Origin: Pelomonas sp. Root405
GTDB taxonomy: Bacteria; Pseudomonadota; Gammaproteobacteria; Burkholderiales; Burkholderiaceae_C
Assembly: GCF_001425165.1 (NCBI RefSeq)
Contig: NZ_LMDU01000011.1
Coordinates: 372,058-436,057, forward strand
Length of the DNA: 64,000 nt
Direction of reading: 5' to 3'
Shown one piece after another: positions 16,927-25,698 of this stretch. The notes under the pieces are model-generated. The model ran no database searches. It saw only the letters and a program-made list of their open reading frames with translations, and was not told the origin of the DNA. The first letter of the stretch is position 1; every line of letters begins with the position of its first letter. Made by a program: the position numbers and the translations under genes.

Positions 16927-19058
16927 AGATTCGCAAGGAACTCTGGTTCGGCTTCACGCTGATGGCGATCATCATCGCCGGCACCGGCTTCACCATGCTG
17001 AACGCCGAGCAGCTCACGCGCGGCCACCTCGGGCTGACCATGCTCGCCCTGGTCGTCGTGGCCATCATGCTGGGCTTCCCGACGGCGTTCACGCTGATGG
17101 GCATGGGCATGCTGTTCACCTGGCTGGCCTACGACTTCGACACTGGCAAGACGCTGGCGCTGATGGTGCAGAGCGCCTTCAAGGTGATGGGCAACGACGT
17201 GCTCATCTCCATCCCGCTGTTCGTCTTCATGGGTTATCTCGTCGAGCGGGCCAACCTCATCGACAAGCTCTTCAAAAGCCTGCACCTGGCCATGGCGCGC
17301 GTACCAGGCTCGCTGGCAGTGGCCACCATCTTCACTTGCGCGGTGTTCGCCACGGCCACCGGCATCGTCGGTGCGGTCGTCACGCTGATGGGGCTGCTGG
17401 CGCTGCCGCAGATGCTCAAGGGCGGCTACGACGTGCGCGTGTCGGCCGGCGCCATCACGGCCGGTGGCTGCCTGGGCATCCTGATCCCGCCGTCGGTCAT
17501 GCTGATCGTCTACGGTGCGACGGCCGGCGTGTCGGTGGTGCAGCTCTATGCCGGCGCCTTCTTCCCCGGGTTGATGCTGGCAGGCCTGTACGTGCTCTAT
17601 GTGGTGCTGCTGGCCAAGCTCAAGCCGGCGCTGATGCCGCCGCTGTCGGCCGAGGCGCGGCATGTCAACCTGCCGCCGCTGGCCGAGCGCCTCAGCGGCG
17701 GCCGCCTGCGCCCGGCCCTGCCGGCGCTGCTGCGGGCCCTGGGCCGCGAGCCCGACAAGGGCCCGGTGCTGCGCCAGCTCGGCGTGGCGCTGCTGCCGGT
17801 GGCCATCGTGATGGTGATCGCCTTCTTCGCCGCGCTGCGCGCCCTCAACCCGGTGGCGCCCGAGGCGCCCGCGGCCGATGCGCCGCAGGTCATGGGCAGC
17901 GAGGCCACCTCGTCCACCGAGTCCGGCCTGGCCGAGCCCCAGGAAACGGGCGGCCTGTCGGAACCGCCGTCCGAGGCGGCCAGCGAGGAGGCCGGTGTGG
18001 CCGAGCCGCCGATTGGCGAGCCCCCCGTCACCGAGCCTGCTGCAACCGTCGCCGCACCTTCGACCATCGCCGAGCCGATGCCGGCCGCGTCAACGGCGGC
18101 AGCACCGCCCGCCGAAAGCGGCCGCGGCTGGGTCGGCTGGGCCGTCACGGCGGCGGTCCTCGTGGGCTTCTATGCGCTGCTCAACTTCCAGCGGCTGGAG
18201 ATCTTCAAGCTGCTGCTGACCAGCTTCTTTCCGCTGCTGGTCATGATCCTGGCGGTGCTGGGCTCCATCGTCTTTGGCCTGGCCACACCCACCGAGGCCG
18301 CCGCCGTCGGTGCCTTCGGCGGCTACGTGCTGGCAGCCATCTACTCGGTGATCAACAAGCGCGAGCCGGGCCAGCGCCGGCCGGTCTTCATCGTCTGGCT
18401 GCTGTTGTGGCTGCCGCTGCTCGCGTCGCTGGTCTGGTATGCCGCGCACAAGCAGGGGCTGGCGTCGGAACCGGTCAGCCCGGTGTTCGGCGCCGTCGCC
18501 GCCGGCGGCGTGCTGCTGTGGGCCCTGATGGCCTACCGGCAGGCGCGGCTGCAGACCGAGGTCAGGGAGTCGGTCTTCCTGACCGCGAAGACCACCGCCA
18601 TGGTCTGCTGGCTCTTCGTCGGCTCGGCCATCTTCTCGGCGGCGTTCGCGCTGCTGGGCGGGCAGGAGCTGGTGGAGAAATGGGTGCTGGGCATGGACCT
18701 CAGCAAGACCGAGTTCCTGATCCTCAGCCAGCTCATCATCTTCATCCTGGGCTGGCCGCTGGAATGGACCGAGATCATCGTGATCTTCATGCCCATCTTC
18801 ATCCCGCTGCTCAGCCACTTCGGCGTGGACCCGCTGTTCTTCGGCCTGCTGGTGGCGCTGAACTTGCAGACCGCCTTCCTGAGCCCGCCGGTGGCGATGG
18901 CGGCCTTCTACCTGAAGGGCGTGGCGCCACCGCATGTGACGCTGAACCAGATCTTCGTGGGCATGCTGCCCTTCATGGGCATCCAGGTCATCGCCATCGT
19001 CATGCTCTACATCTGGCCGGCCATCGGCCTGTGGCTGCCGAAGGTGCTCTACGGTTGA
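16923..19058 (+). CDS. TRAP transporter large permease subunit (DctM) with a Pro/Glu/Ala-rich insert
   Basis: A 711-residue sodium-coupled permease, much longer than the ~430 residues of classical DctM. The N-terminal half carries family features (VAIMLGFPTAFTLMGMG, ISIPLFVFMGYLVERANL, AITAGGCLGILIPPSVMLI), and the rest of the fold resumes with FGLATPTEAAAVGAFGG and QTAFLSPPVAMAAFYLKG. Between them (~residues 313-400) lies a low-complexity, acidic linker with repeated EPP and AEP units, flanked by additional membrane helices. Related long DctM proteins exist in Burkholderiales. The ATG in the dctQ overlap is used. Its 3' end overlaps the convergent EamA gene by 10 bp. Confidence 0.92.
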   Translation: MKIRKELWFGFTLMAIIIAGTGFTMLNAEQLTRGHLGLTMLALVVVAIMLGFPTAFTLMGMGMLFTWLAYDFDTGKTLALMVQSAFKVMGNDVLISIPLFVFMGYLVERANLIDKLFKSLHLAMARVPGSLAVATIFTCAVFATATGIVGAVVTLMGLLALPQMLKGGYDVRVSAGAITAGGCLGILIPPSVMLIVYGATAGVSVVQLYAGAFFPGLMLAGLYVLYVVLLAKLKPALMPPLSAEARHVNLPPLAERLSGGRLRPALPALLRALGREPDKGPVLRQLGVALLPVAIVMVIAFFAALRALNPVAPEAPAADAPQVMGSEATSSTESGLAEPQETGGLSEPPSEAASEEAGVAEPPIGEPPVTEPAATVAAPSTIAEPMPAASTAAAPPAESGRGWVGWAVTAAVLVGFYALLNFQRLEIFKLLLTSFFPLLVMILAVLGSIVFGLATPTEAAAVGAFGGYVLAAIYSVINKREPGQRRPVFIVWLLLWLPLLASLVWYAAHKQGLASEPVSPVFGAVAAGGVLLWALMAYRQARLQTEVRESVFLTAKTTAMVCWLFVGSAIFSAAFALLGGQELVEKWVLGMDLSKTEFLILSQLIIFILGWPLEWTEIIVIFMPIFIPLLSHFGVDPLFFGLLVALNLQTAFLSPPVAMAAFYLKGVAPPHVTLNQIFVGMLPFMGIQVIAIVMLYIWPAIGLWLPKVLYG

Positions 19059-19942
19059 CGTGACGGCCGGCTGACCAGGAAAACGCCGCCGAGCACCAGC
19101 AGGGTGCCGGCGGCGATCCACGCGTTCATCGGCTCACCCAGGATGAGCACGCCCATGATCAGCGTGCTCATCGGGCCCACCATGCCGACCTGCGACGACA
19201 GCGGCGCGCCGATGCGGGCGATGGCCAGCATCACCATCAACACCGGCGCAACCGTGCAGGCAGTGGCGTTCAGCAGCGACAGCCACAGCACCGGCTCGGG
19301 CACGGCCGCCGCCGACAGCGGCCTGATCAGCAGGAACTGCGCGATGCACAGCGCACAGGCCACCGTGCTGGCCAGGCCGGCCAGGCGCAGCGAACCCAGG
19401 CGCTTCACGACCTTGCCGCTGAGCGCCAGGTAGACCGCATAGCTGACCGCGCTGGCGAACACCAACGCCGCGCCCAGGGCCGTGTTGGCGCCCTCGAAGC
19501 TCAGCTCGTGCGCGAACACCGCCACCACGCCGGCATAGCTGACGGCCATCGCGATCAGCTGGCGCGCCTGCAGCCGGTGCTGGAAGAACAGCACCGAGAT
19601 CAGCAGCACCAGCGTCGGGTTCAGGTAGAGGATGAGCCGTTCCAGGCTCGCCGAGATATAGGCCAGGCCTGCGAAGTCCAGGTAGCTGGCCAGGTAGTAG
19701 CCGGTGAAGCCCAGCACGGCCACATCGCGCCAGTCCTGGCGCGTCAGTGCCGGCTTGCCCCGGCCGGCCCACCAGGCCATGGCCAGGAAGAAAGGCAGGG
19801 CCAGCAGCATGCGCCACATCAGCAGCGTGACAGGGTCGACGCCGTGGCGATAGGCCAGCTTGACGATGATGGCCTTGCCGGAGAAACCGATGGCACCCAG
19901 CACTGCGAGCAGCAGGCCGGGCCAGAGTTGTCTGGGATTCAA
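19049..19942 (-). CDS. EamA/DMT-family transporter
   Basis: A 297-residue membrane protein with about ten helices and two EamA repeats (AIGFSGKAIIVKLAYRHGV at the N-terminus, SSQVGMVGPMSTLIMGVLILGEP at the C-terminus). DMT proteins usually export amino acids or metabolites. The likely start is TTG at 19942, which overlaps the stop of the upstream solute-binding gene as TTGA. No ATG lies near, and the upstream frame runs into that gene. The substrate is unknown. Confidence 0.85.
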   Translation of the reverse strand: MNPRQLWPGLLLAVLGAIGFSGKAIIVKLAYRHGVDPVTLLMWRMLLALPFFLAMAWWAGRGKPALTRQDWRDVAVLGFTGYYLASYLDFAGLAYISASLERLILYLNPTLVLLISVLFFQHRLQARQLIAMAVSYAGVVAVFAHELSFEGANTALGAALVFASAVSYAVYLALSGKVVKRLGSLRLAGLASTVACALCIAQFLLIRPLSAAAVPEPVLWLSLLNATACTVAPVLMVMLAIARIGAPLSSQVGMVGPMSTLIMGVLILGEPMNAWIAAGTLLVLGGVFLVSRPSRQP

Positions 19943-20697
19943 GTCAGTCCGTAGGCGGTGCGAAGCCGCGCCGCTGCGCCGCTGAGTTCGAGGGTTCGCA
20001 TGGCGGCGACAACACGCGCCAGCCGCTCCGGCGCCAGGCCCGGCGCATGGGCCAGCAGCTGCGAGTCGGCATGGAAGACCGCCGGCAGGATGCGCACCCG
20101 GGCCTGCGCGCCCTCGGCCTCGATGCAATGGCGCAGGGTCACGTCGGCGTGATAGAAAAAACGGCCGCGACCGCTCAGCAGCTTGCGCAGGTTGCGCAGG
20201 TCGTCGGTCGCGCCGGCGTCCACGGTGAGGCCAGGCTGCTCGGCCAGAAAGCTCTCGCAGCCTGTTGCACGCGTGGCCAGGATGATGCCGTTGCCGCCCA
20301 GGGCGCGGATGTCGTCGAAGCCCTGCACATTGACCGCATCGTCGGCACGCACCGCCACGCGATGGCGCACGTTGTACAGCGCCGGCGTCTCGACGAAGCC
20401 GAAGCGCGCGACGCGCTCACGCGTCTTCATCAGCGCAAAGAACAAGTCGATGCGCTCGGCCGCCAGGTCGCTCTCGATGCGCGTCAGGGGCAGCGCCTCG
20501 TCCAACCCCTTGAACAGCAAGCCGGAGTCCACACGCTGCAGGGCCTGGATGTAGTCGACGCAGAACCCCGGCGGACCGTTGACGTTGAACTTGAGGTTCA
20601 TGCCAGATTGGGCAGCGGTGCGCAGCATCTCGCCCGCGGCCGCATGGCCGGCAGCCAGGGCCAGAGGCAGCGTGAGAATCGAGCGACGGCGCACCAT
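19939..20697 (-). CDS. Periplasmic solute-binding protein, family-3-like (paralogue 1)
   Basis: A 252-residue exported protein with a signal peptide (~1-21) and a bilobed family-3 binding fold. It shares an arrangement with the gene at 39546: LRTAAQSGMNLK near the N-terminus, one conserved Cys, GLLFKGLDEALPLTRIE, then DLFFALMKTRER. No ABC permease or ATPase is adjacent. It is instead translationally coupled to an EamA exporter. It may be an orphan receptor. The ligand is unknown; the fold suggests amino acids or similar small polar molecules. Confidence 0.82.
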   Translation of the reverse strand: MVRRRSILTLPLALAAGHAAAGEMLRTAAQSGMNLKFNVNGPPGFCVDYIQALQRVDSGLLFKGLDEALPLTRIESDLAAERIDLFFALMKTRERVARFGFVETPALYNVRHRVAVRADDAVNVQGFDDIRALGGNGIILATRATGCESFLAEQPGLTVDAGATDDLRNLRKLLSGRGRFFYHADVTLRHCIEAEGAQARVRILPAVFHADSQLLAHAPGLAPERLARVVAAMRTLELSGAAARLRTAYGLT

Positions 20698-20799
20698 GAA
20701 GGCGCGCAGTCTAGGGCGGCCATCCTGCGTGCGCCGCGAAGTTGAACGCCGCGCTGCGGCAAGCGTTAAGCCCGTCTTCAGACACCGAAGGATTTCGAC

Positions 20800-21312
20800 A
20801 TGGCCATGATGGACAAGATGCGCCGGCCGCTCGCCGCAGCGGTCGGCGCGCTGATGGTGGTGATCGCCGGCAGCGGCTGCACGACAGCGCCCACGGTGCG
20901 CGTGTCGCAGCCCGTGCGCTGCGACCAGCCGGGCAGCACCTGCGTCAACGACCTCATGCAGGCGCTGGAAGACTGGAAGGACGCCTACAACGCACGCGAC
21001 CCGCGCCGGCTGCAGCAGCTCTATGCCCCGGGTGCGCTGATCACCGACGACGAGTACGTGGCCGTGCCGCTGAACGGCCCCGCACTGCCGGTGTTCTTCG
21101 ACCAGATGGCGCAGCGGCCGACGGCACGCATGCGCTGGATCGTCGGCAACCTGCAGCTGTTCGGCGAGACGGCGGTGCGCTCAGGCGAATACGAGTTCAC
21201 CGAGGAGGTCGCCGGCCAGCCGACGACGCGGCCAGCGCGCTACAGCTTCGCCTACCAGCGCATCGAAGGCCGTTGGCTGATCCTGCTGCAGCACTCCACG
21301 CTGAGACCCTGA
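20800..21312 (+). CDS. SnoaL/NTF2-like exported protein, possible lipoprotein
   Basis: A 170-residue protein with a hydrophobic leader (LAAAVGALMVVIAGSGC) and an NTF2-like, DUF4440-type cone domain (LMQALEDWKDAYNARDPRRLQQLYAPGALITDDEYVAV..GRWLILLQHSTLRP). The Cys after AGSG could be lipidated, though Gly at -3 departs from the usual lipobox. Such domains bind or convert small molecules; no catalytic residues can be assigned. It is monocistronic and ends at a long hairpin. Confidence 0.82.
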   Translation: MAMMDKMRRPLAAAVGALMVVIAGSGCTTAPTVRVSQPVRCDQPGSTCVNDLMQALEDWKDAYNARDPRRLQQLYAPGALITDDEYVAVPLNGPALPVFFDQMAQRPTARMRWIVGNLQLFGETAVRSGEYEFTEEVAGQPTTRPARYSFAYQRIEGRWLILLQHSTLRP

Positions 21313-21318
21313 AAAGGC

Positions 21319-21348
21319 GAAGCCCCGCAGGGCGGCCTGCGGGGCTTC
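21319..21348 (-). terminator. Terminator between the SnoaL-like gene and the oxidoreductase
   Basis: A 13-bp perfect stem (GAAGCCCCGCAGG and its complement) with a 4-nt loop. On the minus strand a TTTT follows 3 nt later, 18 bp beyond the oxidoreductase stop. It could work in both directions, less well on the plus strand. Confidence 0.8.
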
Positions 21349-21365
21349 ACCAGGATGCGCGCTGT

Positions 21366-24300
21366 TCAGACCTTGGCCAGCAGCGCGTCCCACTTGGCGC
21401 GAGCGACCTTCTCGTGGCGCTCCTTCACGTGGCCGTAGCCGCGGATGTCTTCCGGCACGCGGGCCAGCTCGACCGCGGTAGGCAGGGTCTCGGCGCTCAG
21501 GCGGGCCAGCGCCTTGTCGACACCGGCGCGATAGTCGGCGATCCAGCGGCGCTCCATCTTGCGCTCGGCGGTGTGGCCGAAGATGTCGAAAGCCGTGCCG
21601 CGCAGGCCCTTCATCTGGGCCAGCAGGCCGAAGGCGGGGCGCACCCAGGCGCCGAAGGGGCGCTTCTGCAGCTCGCCCTTGTCGTTCTTCTTGGCCAGCA
21701 GCGGCGGCGCGAGGTGGTGCACCAGCTTGTAGTCGCCCTCGAACTGGTTGGCGATCTTGTTGATGAATGACGCGTCGGTGTGCAGGCGCGCCACCTCGTA
21801 CTCGTCCTTGTAGGCCATCAGCTTGAACAGGTAGCGGGCGACGGCCTCCGTCAGCTTGGTCGTAGCGCCCAGCTTGGCTTCGGCAGCGCGCACCTTGTCG
21901 ACAAAGGCCCTGTACTCGGCCGCATAGGCGGCGTTCTGGTAGCCGGTCAGGAAGTCGACGCGCTTGGTGATGATCTCGTCGATGCCCTGGCGCTTGACCA
22001 TCTGGATGACCTGCTGCGCCGCATACAGCGCCTGCACGCTCTTCAGGTCCTGCGCACAGCGACGGCCCCATTCGAAGGCGACCTTGTTGTTGTCGACCTG
22101 CACGCCGTTCAGCTCGATGGCGCGCATCAGCGCGTCGTAGCTCAGCGGGATGCGGCCCTGCTGCCAGGCGTAGCCCAGCATCAGCGGATTGGTGTAGAGC
22201 GAATCGCCCACCAGCTTGACGGCCACTTCCTCGGCGTCGAAGGAGCCGAGATGGTCGCGGCCCACCGCGTTGCCGACGGCCGCCTCGCAGGCGGCGCCCG
22301 GGAAACTCCAGTTGGCGTCGCTGACCAGCGTCGCCGTCGGCGAGCCGTGCGTGTTCAGCGCCACATAGGTGCGACCTTCGCGCATGACGGCCAGCGTGGC
22401 CTTGTTGGCAGCGACGATGGCGTCGCAGGCGATGACGAGGTCAGCCTCTGCCGTGCCGACCTTGGTGCAGAAGATCGCGTCCGGGCTGTTGGCGATCTGG
22501 ATGTGGCTCCAGGTCGCGCCGCCCTTCTGCGCCAGGCCCGCGGCGTCCTGCGTGATGACGCCCTTGCCTTCCAGGTGGGCCGCCATGCCCAGCAACTGGC
22601 CGATCGTGATGACGCCCGTGCCGCCGACACCGCCGACGACGATGCCCCAGGCCTTCTCCGGGTTGGGCACGATGGGCATGGCCAGCTGCGGCAGCGCGGC
22701 GTCGAAGGGGCTCTTGCGCGCTTCCTTCTTGGGCTTCTTCAGCTCGCCGCCTTCCACCGTGACGAAGCTCGGGCAGAAGCCCTTCACGCAGGAGTAATCC
22801 TTGTTGCAGGTGTTCTGGTTGATCTGGCGCTTGCGGCCGAAGTCGGTCTCCAGCGGCTCGATGGACAGGCAGTTGGACTGCACCGAGCAGTCGCCGCAGC
22901 CTTCGCAGACCAGCTCGTTGATGACGACGCGCTTGGCCGGGTCCACCAGCTTGCCGCGCTTGCGGCGGCGGCGCTTCTCGGTGGCGCAGGTCTGGTCGTA
23001 AATGATGACCGTGGTGCCTTCGATCTCGCGGAACTGGCGCTGGATCTCGTCCAGCTCGTCGCGGTGGTGCACGGTGACGCCGGGCGCCAGGGCCACGCCC
23101 TCGTACTTGAAGGGCTCGTCGGTGACGATGACCAGCTTCTTCACACCTTCCGAGATCACGCTGTTCATGATCTGGATGACGGTGTGGCCCTCGGGCCGCT
23201 CGCCGACCTGCTGGCCGCCGGTCATCGCGACGGCGTCGTTGTAGAGGATCTTGTAGGTGATGTTGACGCCCGCGGCAATGCTCTGGCGGATCGCCAGGCT
23301 GCCGCTGTGGAAGTAGGTGCCGTCGCCCAGGTTGGAGAAGATGTGCTTCTCCCCGGTGAACGGCGCCTGGCCGACCCAGGGCACGCCCTCGCCGCCCATC
23401 TGCGTGAAGGTGGCCGTGTTGCGGCCGGGCATCCACGTGACCATGTAGTGGCAACCGATGCCGCCGACCGCGCGGCTGCCGTCAGGCACGCGCGTGGACG
23501 TGTTGTGCGGGCAGCCGGAGCAGAACCAAGGCGTGCGGTCGGCGCCGCCGGCGGTCTTCTCCTCGGCCTTCAGCGAGTTTTCCTTGGCGTCGATGATGGC
23601 CAGGCGCGCGTCCAGGCGGGCGGCGATGTCGCTGTCCACGCCCAGCTTCTTCAGCCGTTTGGCGATGGCGCGGGCAATGATGGCCGGCGTCAGGTCGGCC
23701 TGCGGGCGCAGCAGCCAGTGGTCGCTGGGGTTGGGCACGCTCCACTCGCCACCCTCGCCACCGTCGCCGGCGTCGAACTTGCCGAGCACGTTCGGGCGCA
23801 CATCGGAGCGCCAGTTGTAGAGCTCTTCCTTGACCTGGTACTCGATGATCTGGCGCTTCTCTTCGACGACCAGGATCTCCTGCAGGCCCTTGGCGAAATC
23901 GCGCGTGATCTGCGCTTCCAGCGGCCACACGACGTTGACCTTGTGCAGGCGGATGCCTTGCGCCCTGCAGGTGTCGTCGTCCAGGCCCAGGTCGTTGAGC
24001 GCCTGGCGGGTGTCGTTGAAGGCCTTGCCGCTGGTGATGATGCCGAAGCGGTCGTTCCGGCCTTCGATGACGTTGTAGTTCAGCTTGTTCGCGCGGATGT
24101 AGGCCAGCGCGGCGTACCACTTGTAATTCATCATCCGCGACTCCTGCTCGAGCGGCGGGTCGGGCCAGCGGATGTGCAGGCCACCGGCCGGCATCTGGAA
24201 GTCTTCCGGCAGGATGATGTTGACGCGGTCGGGGTCGACGCTGACCGACGACGAGGACTCGACGATTTCCTGGATCGTCTTCATGCCCGCCCACACGCCC

Positions 24301-24911
24301 GAGAAGCGGCTCATCGCAAAGGCGTGCAGGCCCATGTCCAGGATGTCCTGCACGCTGCTCGGGAAGAAGGTCGGGAAGCCGACGGCCTTGAAGACGTGGT
24401 CGCTCTGGTGGGCCGCCGTCGAGCTTTTGGCGATGTGGTCGTCGCCCGCGATGGCGATGACGCCGCCGTGCTTGCTCGTGCCGGCCATGTTGGCGTGCTT
24501 GAACACGTCGATGCAGCGGTCCACGCCCGGGCCCTTGCCGTACCAGAGGCCGAAGACGCCGTCGAACTTGGCCTTCTCGGGGAAGAGGTCGAGCTGCTGC
24601 GTGCCCCACACGGCCGTCGCGCCCAGTTCCTCGTTCACGCCCGGCTGGAAGACGATGTTCTGCTTCGCCAGGTGCTTCTTGGCCTGCATCAGCGCCTGGT
24701 CATAGGTGCCCAGCGGGGAGCCGCGGTAGCCACTGATGAAGCCGGCCGTGTTCAGCCCGGCCAGCGCATCGCGCGTGCGTTGCAGCATGGGCAGCCGCAC
24801 CAGCGCCTGCACGCCGCTCATGAAGGCTCGGCCGGTATCGAGCGCGTATTTGTCGTCGAGGGAGACGGTCTGCAGGGCGCGCAGGATGTGTTCGGGCAGC
24901 GGGGCGTTCAT
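21366..24911 (-). CDS. Indolepyruvate ferredoxin oxidoreductase, fused single-chain form
   Basis: An 1181-residue 2-oxoacid:ferredoxin oxidoreductase that decarboxylates aryl pyruvates such as indolepyruvate to acyl-CoA, passing electrons to ferredoxin. It has an N-terminal pyrimidine-binding-like domain, a thiamine diphosphate domain (GIGCHYMVTWMPGRN, GDGTYFHSGSLAIRQS), iron-sulfur cysteines around residues 668-710 (CEGCGDC, CNKDYSCVKGFC) and a C-terminal gamma-type domain (GVGGTGVITIGQLL). It corresponds to a fusion of IorA and IorB. It is divergent from an Lrp regulator that probably controls it, and likely serves aromatic amino acid breakdown. Confidence 0.94.
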   Translation of the reverse strand: MNAPLPEHILRALQTVSLDDKYALDTGRAFMSGVQALVRLPMLQRTRDALAGLNTAGFISGYRGSPLGTYDQALMQAKKHLAKQNIVFQPGVNEELGATAVWGTQQLDLFPEKAKFDGVFGLWYGKGPGVDRCIDVFKHANMAGTSKHGGVIAIAGDDHIAKSSTAAHQSDHVFKAVGFPTFFPSSVQDILDMGLHAFAMSRFSGVWAGMKTIQEIVESSSSVSVDPDRVNIILPEDFQMPAGGLHIRWPDPPLEQESRMMNYKWYAALAYIRANKLNYNVIEGRNDRFGIITSGKAFNDTRQALNDLGLDDDTCRAQGIRLHKVNVVWPLEAQITRDFAKGLQEILVVEEKRQIIEYQVKEELYNWRSDVRPNVLGKFDAGDGGEGGEWSVPNPSDHWLLRPQADLTPAIIARAIAKRLKKLGVDSDIAARLDARLAIIDAKENSLKAEEKTAGGADRTPWFCSGCPHNTSTRVPDGSRAVGGIGCHYMVTWMPGRNTATFTQMGGEGVPWVGQAPFTGEKHIFSNLGDGTYFHSGSLAIRQSIAAGVNITYKILYNDAVAMTGGQQVGERPEGHTVIQIMNSVISEGVKKLVIVTDEPFKYEGVALAPGVTVHHRDELDEIQRQFREIEGTTVIIYDQTCATEKRRRRKRGKLVDPAKRVVINELVCEGCGDCSVQSNCLSIEPLETDFGRKRQINQNTCNKDYSCVKGFCPSFVTVEGGELKKPKKEARKSPFDAALPQLAMPIVPNPEKAWGIVVGGVGGTGVITIGQLLGMAAHLEGKGVITQDAAGLAQKGGATWSHIQIANSPDAIFCTKVGTAEADLVIACDAIVAANKATLAVMREGRTYVALNTHGSPTATLVSDANWSFPGAACEAAVGNAVGRDHLGSFDAEEVAVKLVGDSLYTNPLMLGYAWQQGRIPLSYDALMRAIELNGVQVDNNKVAFEWGRRCAQDLKSVQALYAAQQVIQMVKRQGIDEIITKRVDFLTGYQNAAYAAEYRAFVDKVRAAEAKLGATTKLTEAVARYLFKLMAYKDEYEVARLHTDASFINKIANQFEGDYKLVHHLAPPLLAKKNDKGELQKRPFGAWVRPAFGLLAQMKGLRGTAFDIFGHTAERKMERRWIADYRAGVDKALARLSAETLPTAVELARVPEDIRGYGHVKERHEKVARAKWDALLAKV

Positions 24912-25053
24912 CGGTGGGAGCTCCTGAATGGCGGCCCGAGAGGCCGGCCCTTGTGAGGCTGGCGCGCGGGCTTGTGGCCAGTATGGCCGGACCGGTCAGT
25001 GTAGGGAAATGGCGGCGCGCAGTGCTTTCTCAATTGCGCCGCAAACCGACGGT

Positions 25054-25070
25054 GCAAGCAACGTTCTTGC
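25054..25070. promoter_or_regulatory. Candidate Lrp-type operator 1
   Basis: GCAAG and CTTGC form an inverted repeat around a self-complementary AACGTT core with one extra base. It sits between the divergent oxidoreductase and Lrp genes, 16 bp centre-to-edge from a second dyad. Function is inferred from position and symmetry. Confidence 0.35.
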
Positions 25071-25078
25071 CGAAAGCG

Positions 25079-25094
25079 TTGAAATTCGCTTCAA
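25079..25094. promoter_or_regulatory. Candidate Lrp-type operator 2
   Basis: TTGAA-N6-TTCAA dyad 32 bp upstream of the Lrp start codon, in a locally AT-richer stretch. Lrp/AsnC proteins bind degenerate dyads of about this size in tandem, so the two sites together could serve autoregulation and control of the divergent gene. Confidence 0.4.
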
Positions 25095-25126
25095 TCACAT
25101 CGCCACTTTCACGATCAGGGCAAACC

Positions 25127-25624
25127 ATGAGTTCTGAAGACGCCACCTCCGATGCCCTCGACCGCCACCACATCGCCATCCTGGCCGAGCTGCAGGCCGA
25201 CGCCCGCCTGTCCAACGCCGAGCTGGCCCAGCGCATCGGCCTGTCGGCGGCCCCGACGTGGCGGCGCGTGAAGTGGCTGGAGGACCAGGGCTACATCACC
25301 GGCTACCGCGCCGAGATCGACCGCCGCAAGCTCGGCCTGGGCGTGCTCGCCTTCGTGCGCGTGGACGCCGAGCGCAGCGCGGGCGCCGCCACCAAGCCGC
25401 TGGAAGACGCCATCCGCCAGCTGCCCGAGGTCATCGCCTGCCACTACATCTCGGGCGCCGGCACCTTCGAGCTGCAGGTCATGGCGACCGATCTCGATGC
25501 CTTCTCACGCTTTTCCATCGACACGCTGCTGAACCTGCCCAACGTGAAGGACATCCACACCAGCTTCTCGCTCGGCGAGGTCAAGGCCAGTGGCGTGCTG
25601 CCGCTGGGCCACCTGGGTGGCTGA
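25127..25624 (+). CDS. Lrp/AsnC-family transcriptional regulator
   Basis: A 165-residue regulator: N-terminal winged helix-turn-helix (LDRHHIAILAELQADARLSNAELAQRIGLS) and C-terminal RAM effector domain (IACHYISGAGTFELQVMATD). These regulators form octamers and sense amino acids. Divergent from the indolepyruvate oxidoreductase gene, so the natural hypothesis is control of aromatic amino acid catabolism. The start is the ATG immediately before SSEDATSDALD. Confidence 0.94.
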   Translation: MSSEDATSDALDRHHIAILAELQADARLSNAELAQRIGLSAAPTWRRVKWLEDQGYITGYRAEIDRRKLGLGVLAFVRVDAERSAGAATKPLEDAIRQLPEVIACHYISGAGTFELQVMATDLDAFSRFSIDTLLNLPNVKDIHTSFSLGEVKASGVLPLGHLGG

Positions 25625-25698
25625 ACGGGCGTGAACAAGATCGCGGCGCGCTGGGGCAACAGCCTGACTGGCGGTGAAAGCCGCGTTAGGCTTGCGCG

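Noticed and set aside
21780-24956. A 1058-codon open frame on the plus strand opposite the indolepyruvate oxidoreductase gene
   Set aside because: It is a shadow of the minus-strand gene caused by high GC; its composition is His/Gln/Arg-rich with no domain, whereas the minus frame has clear enzyme motifs.
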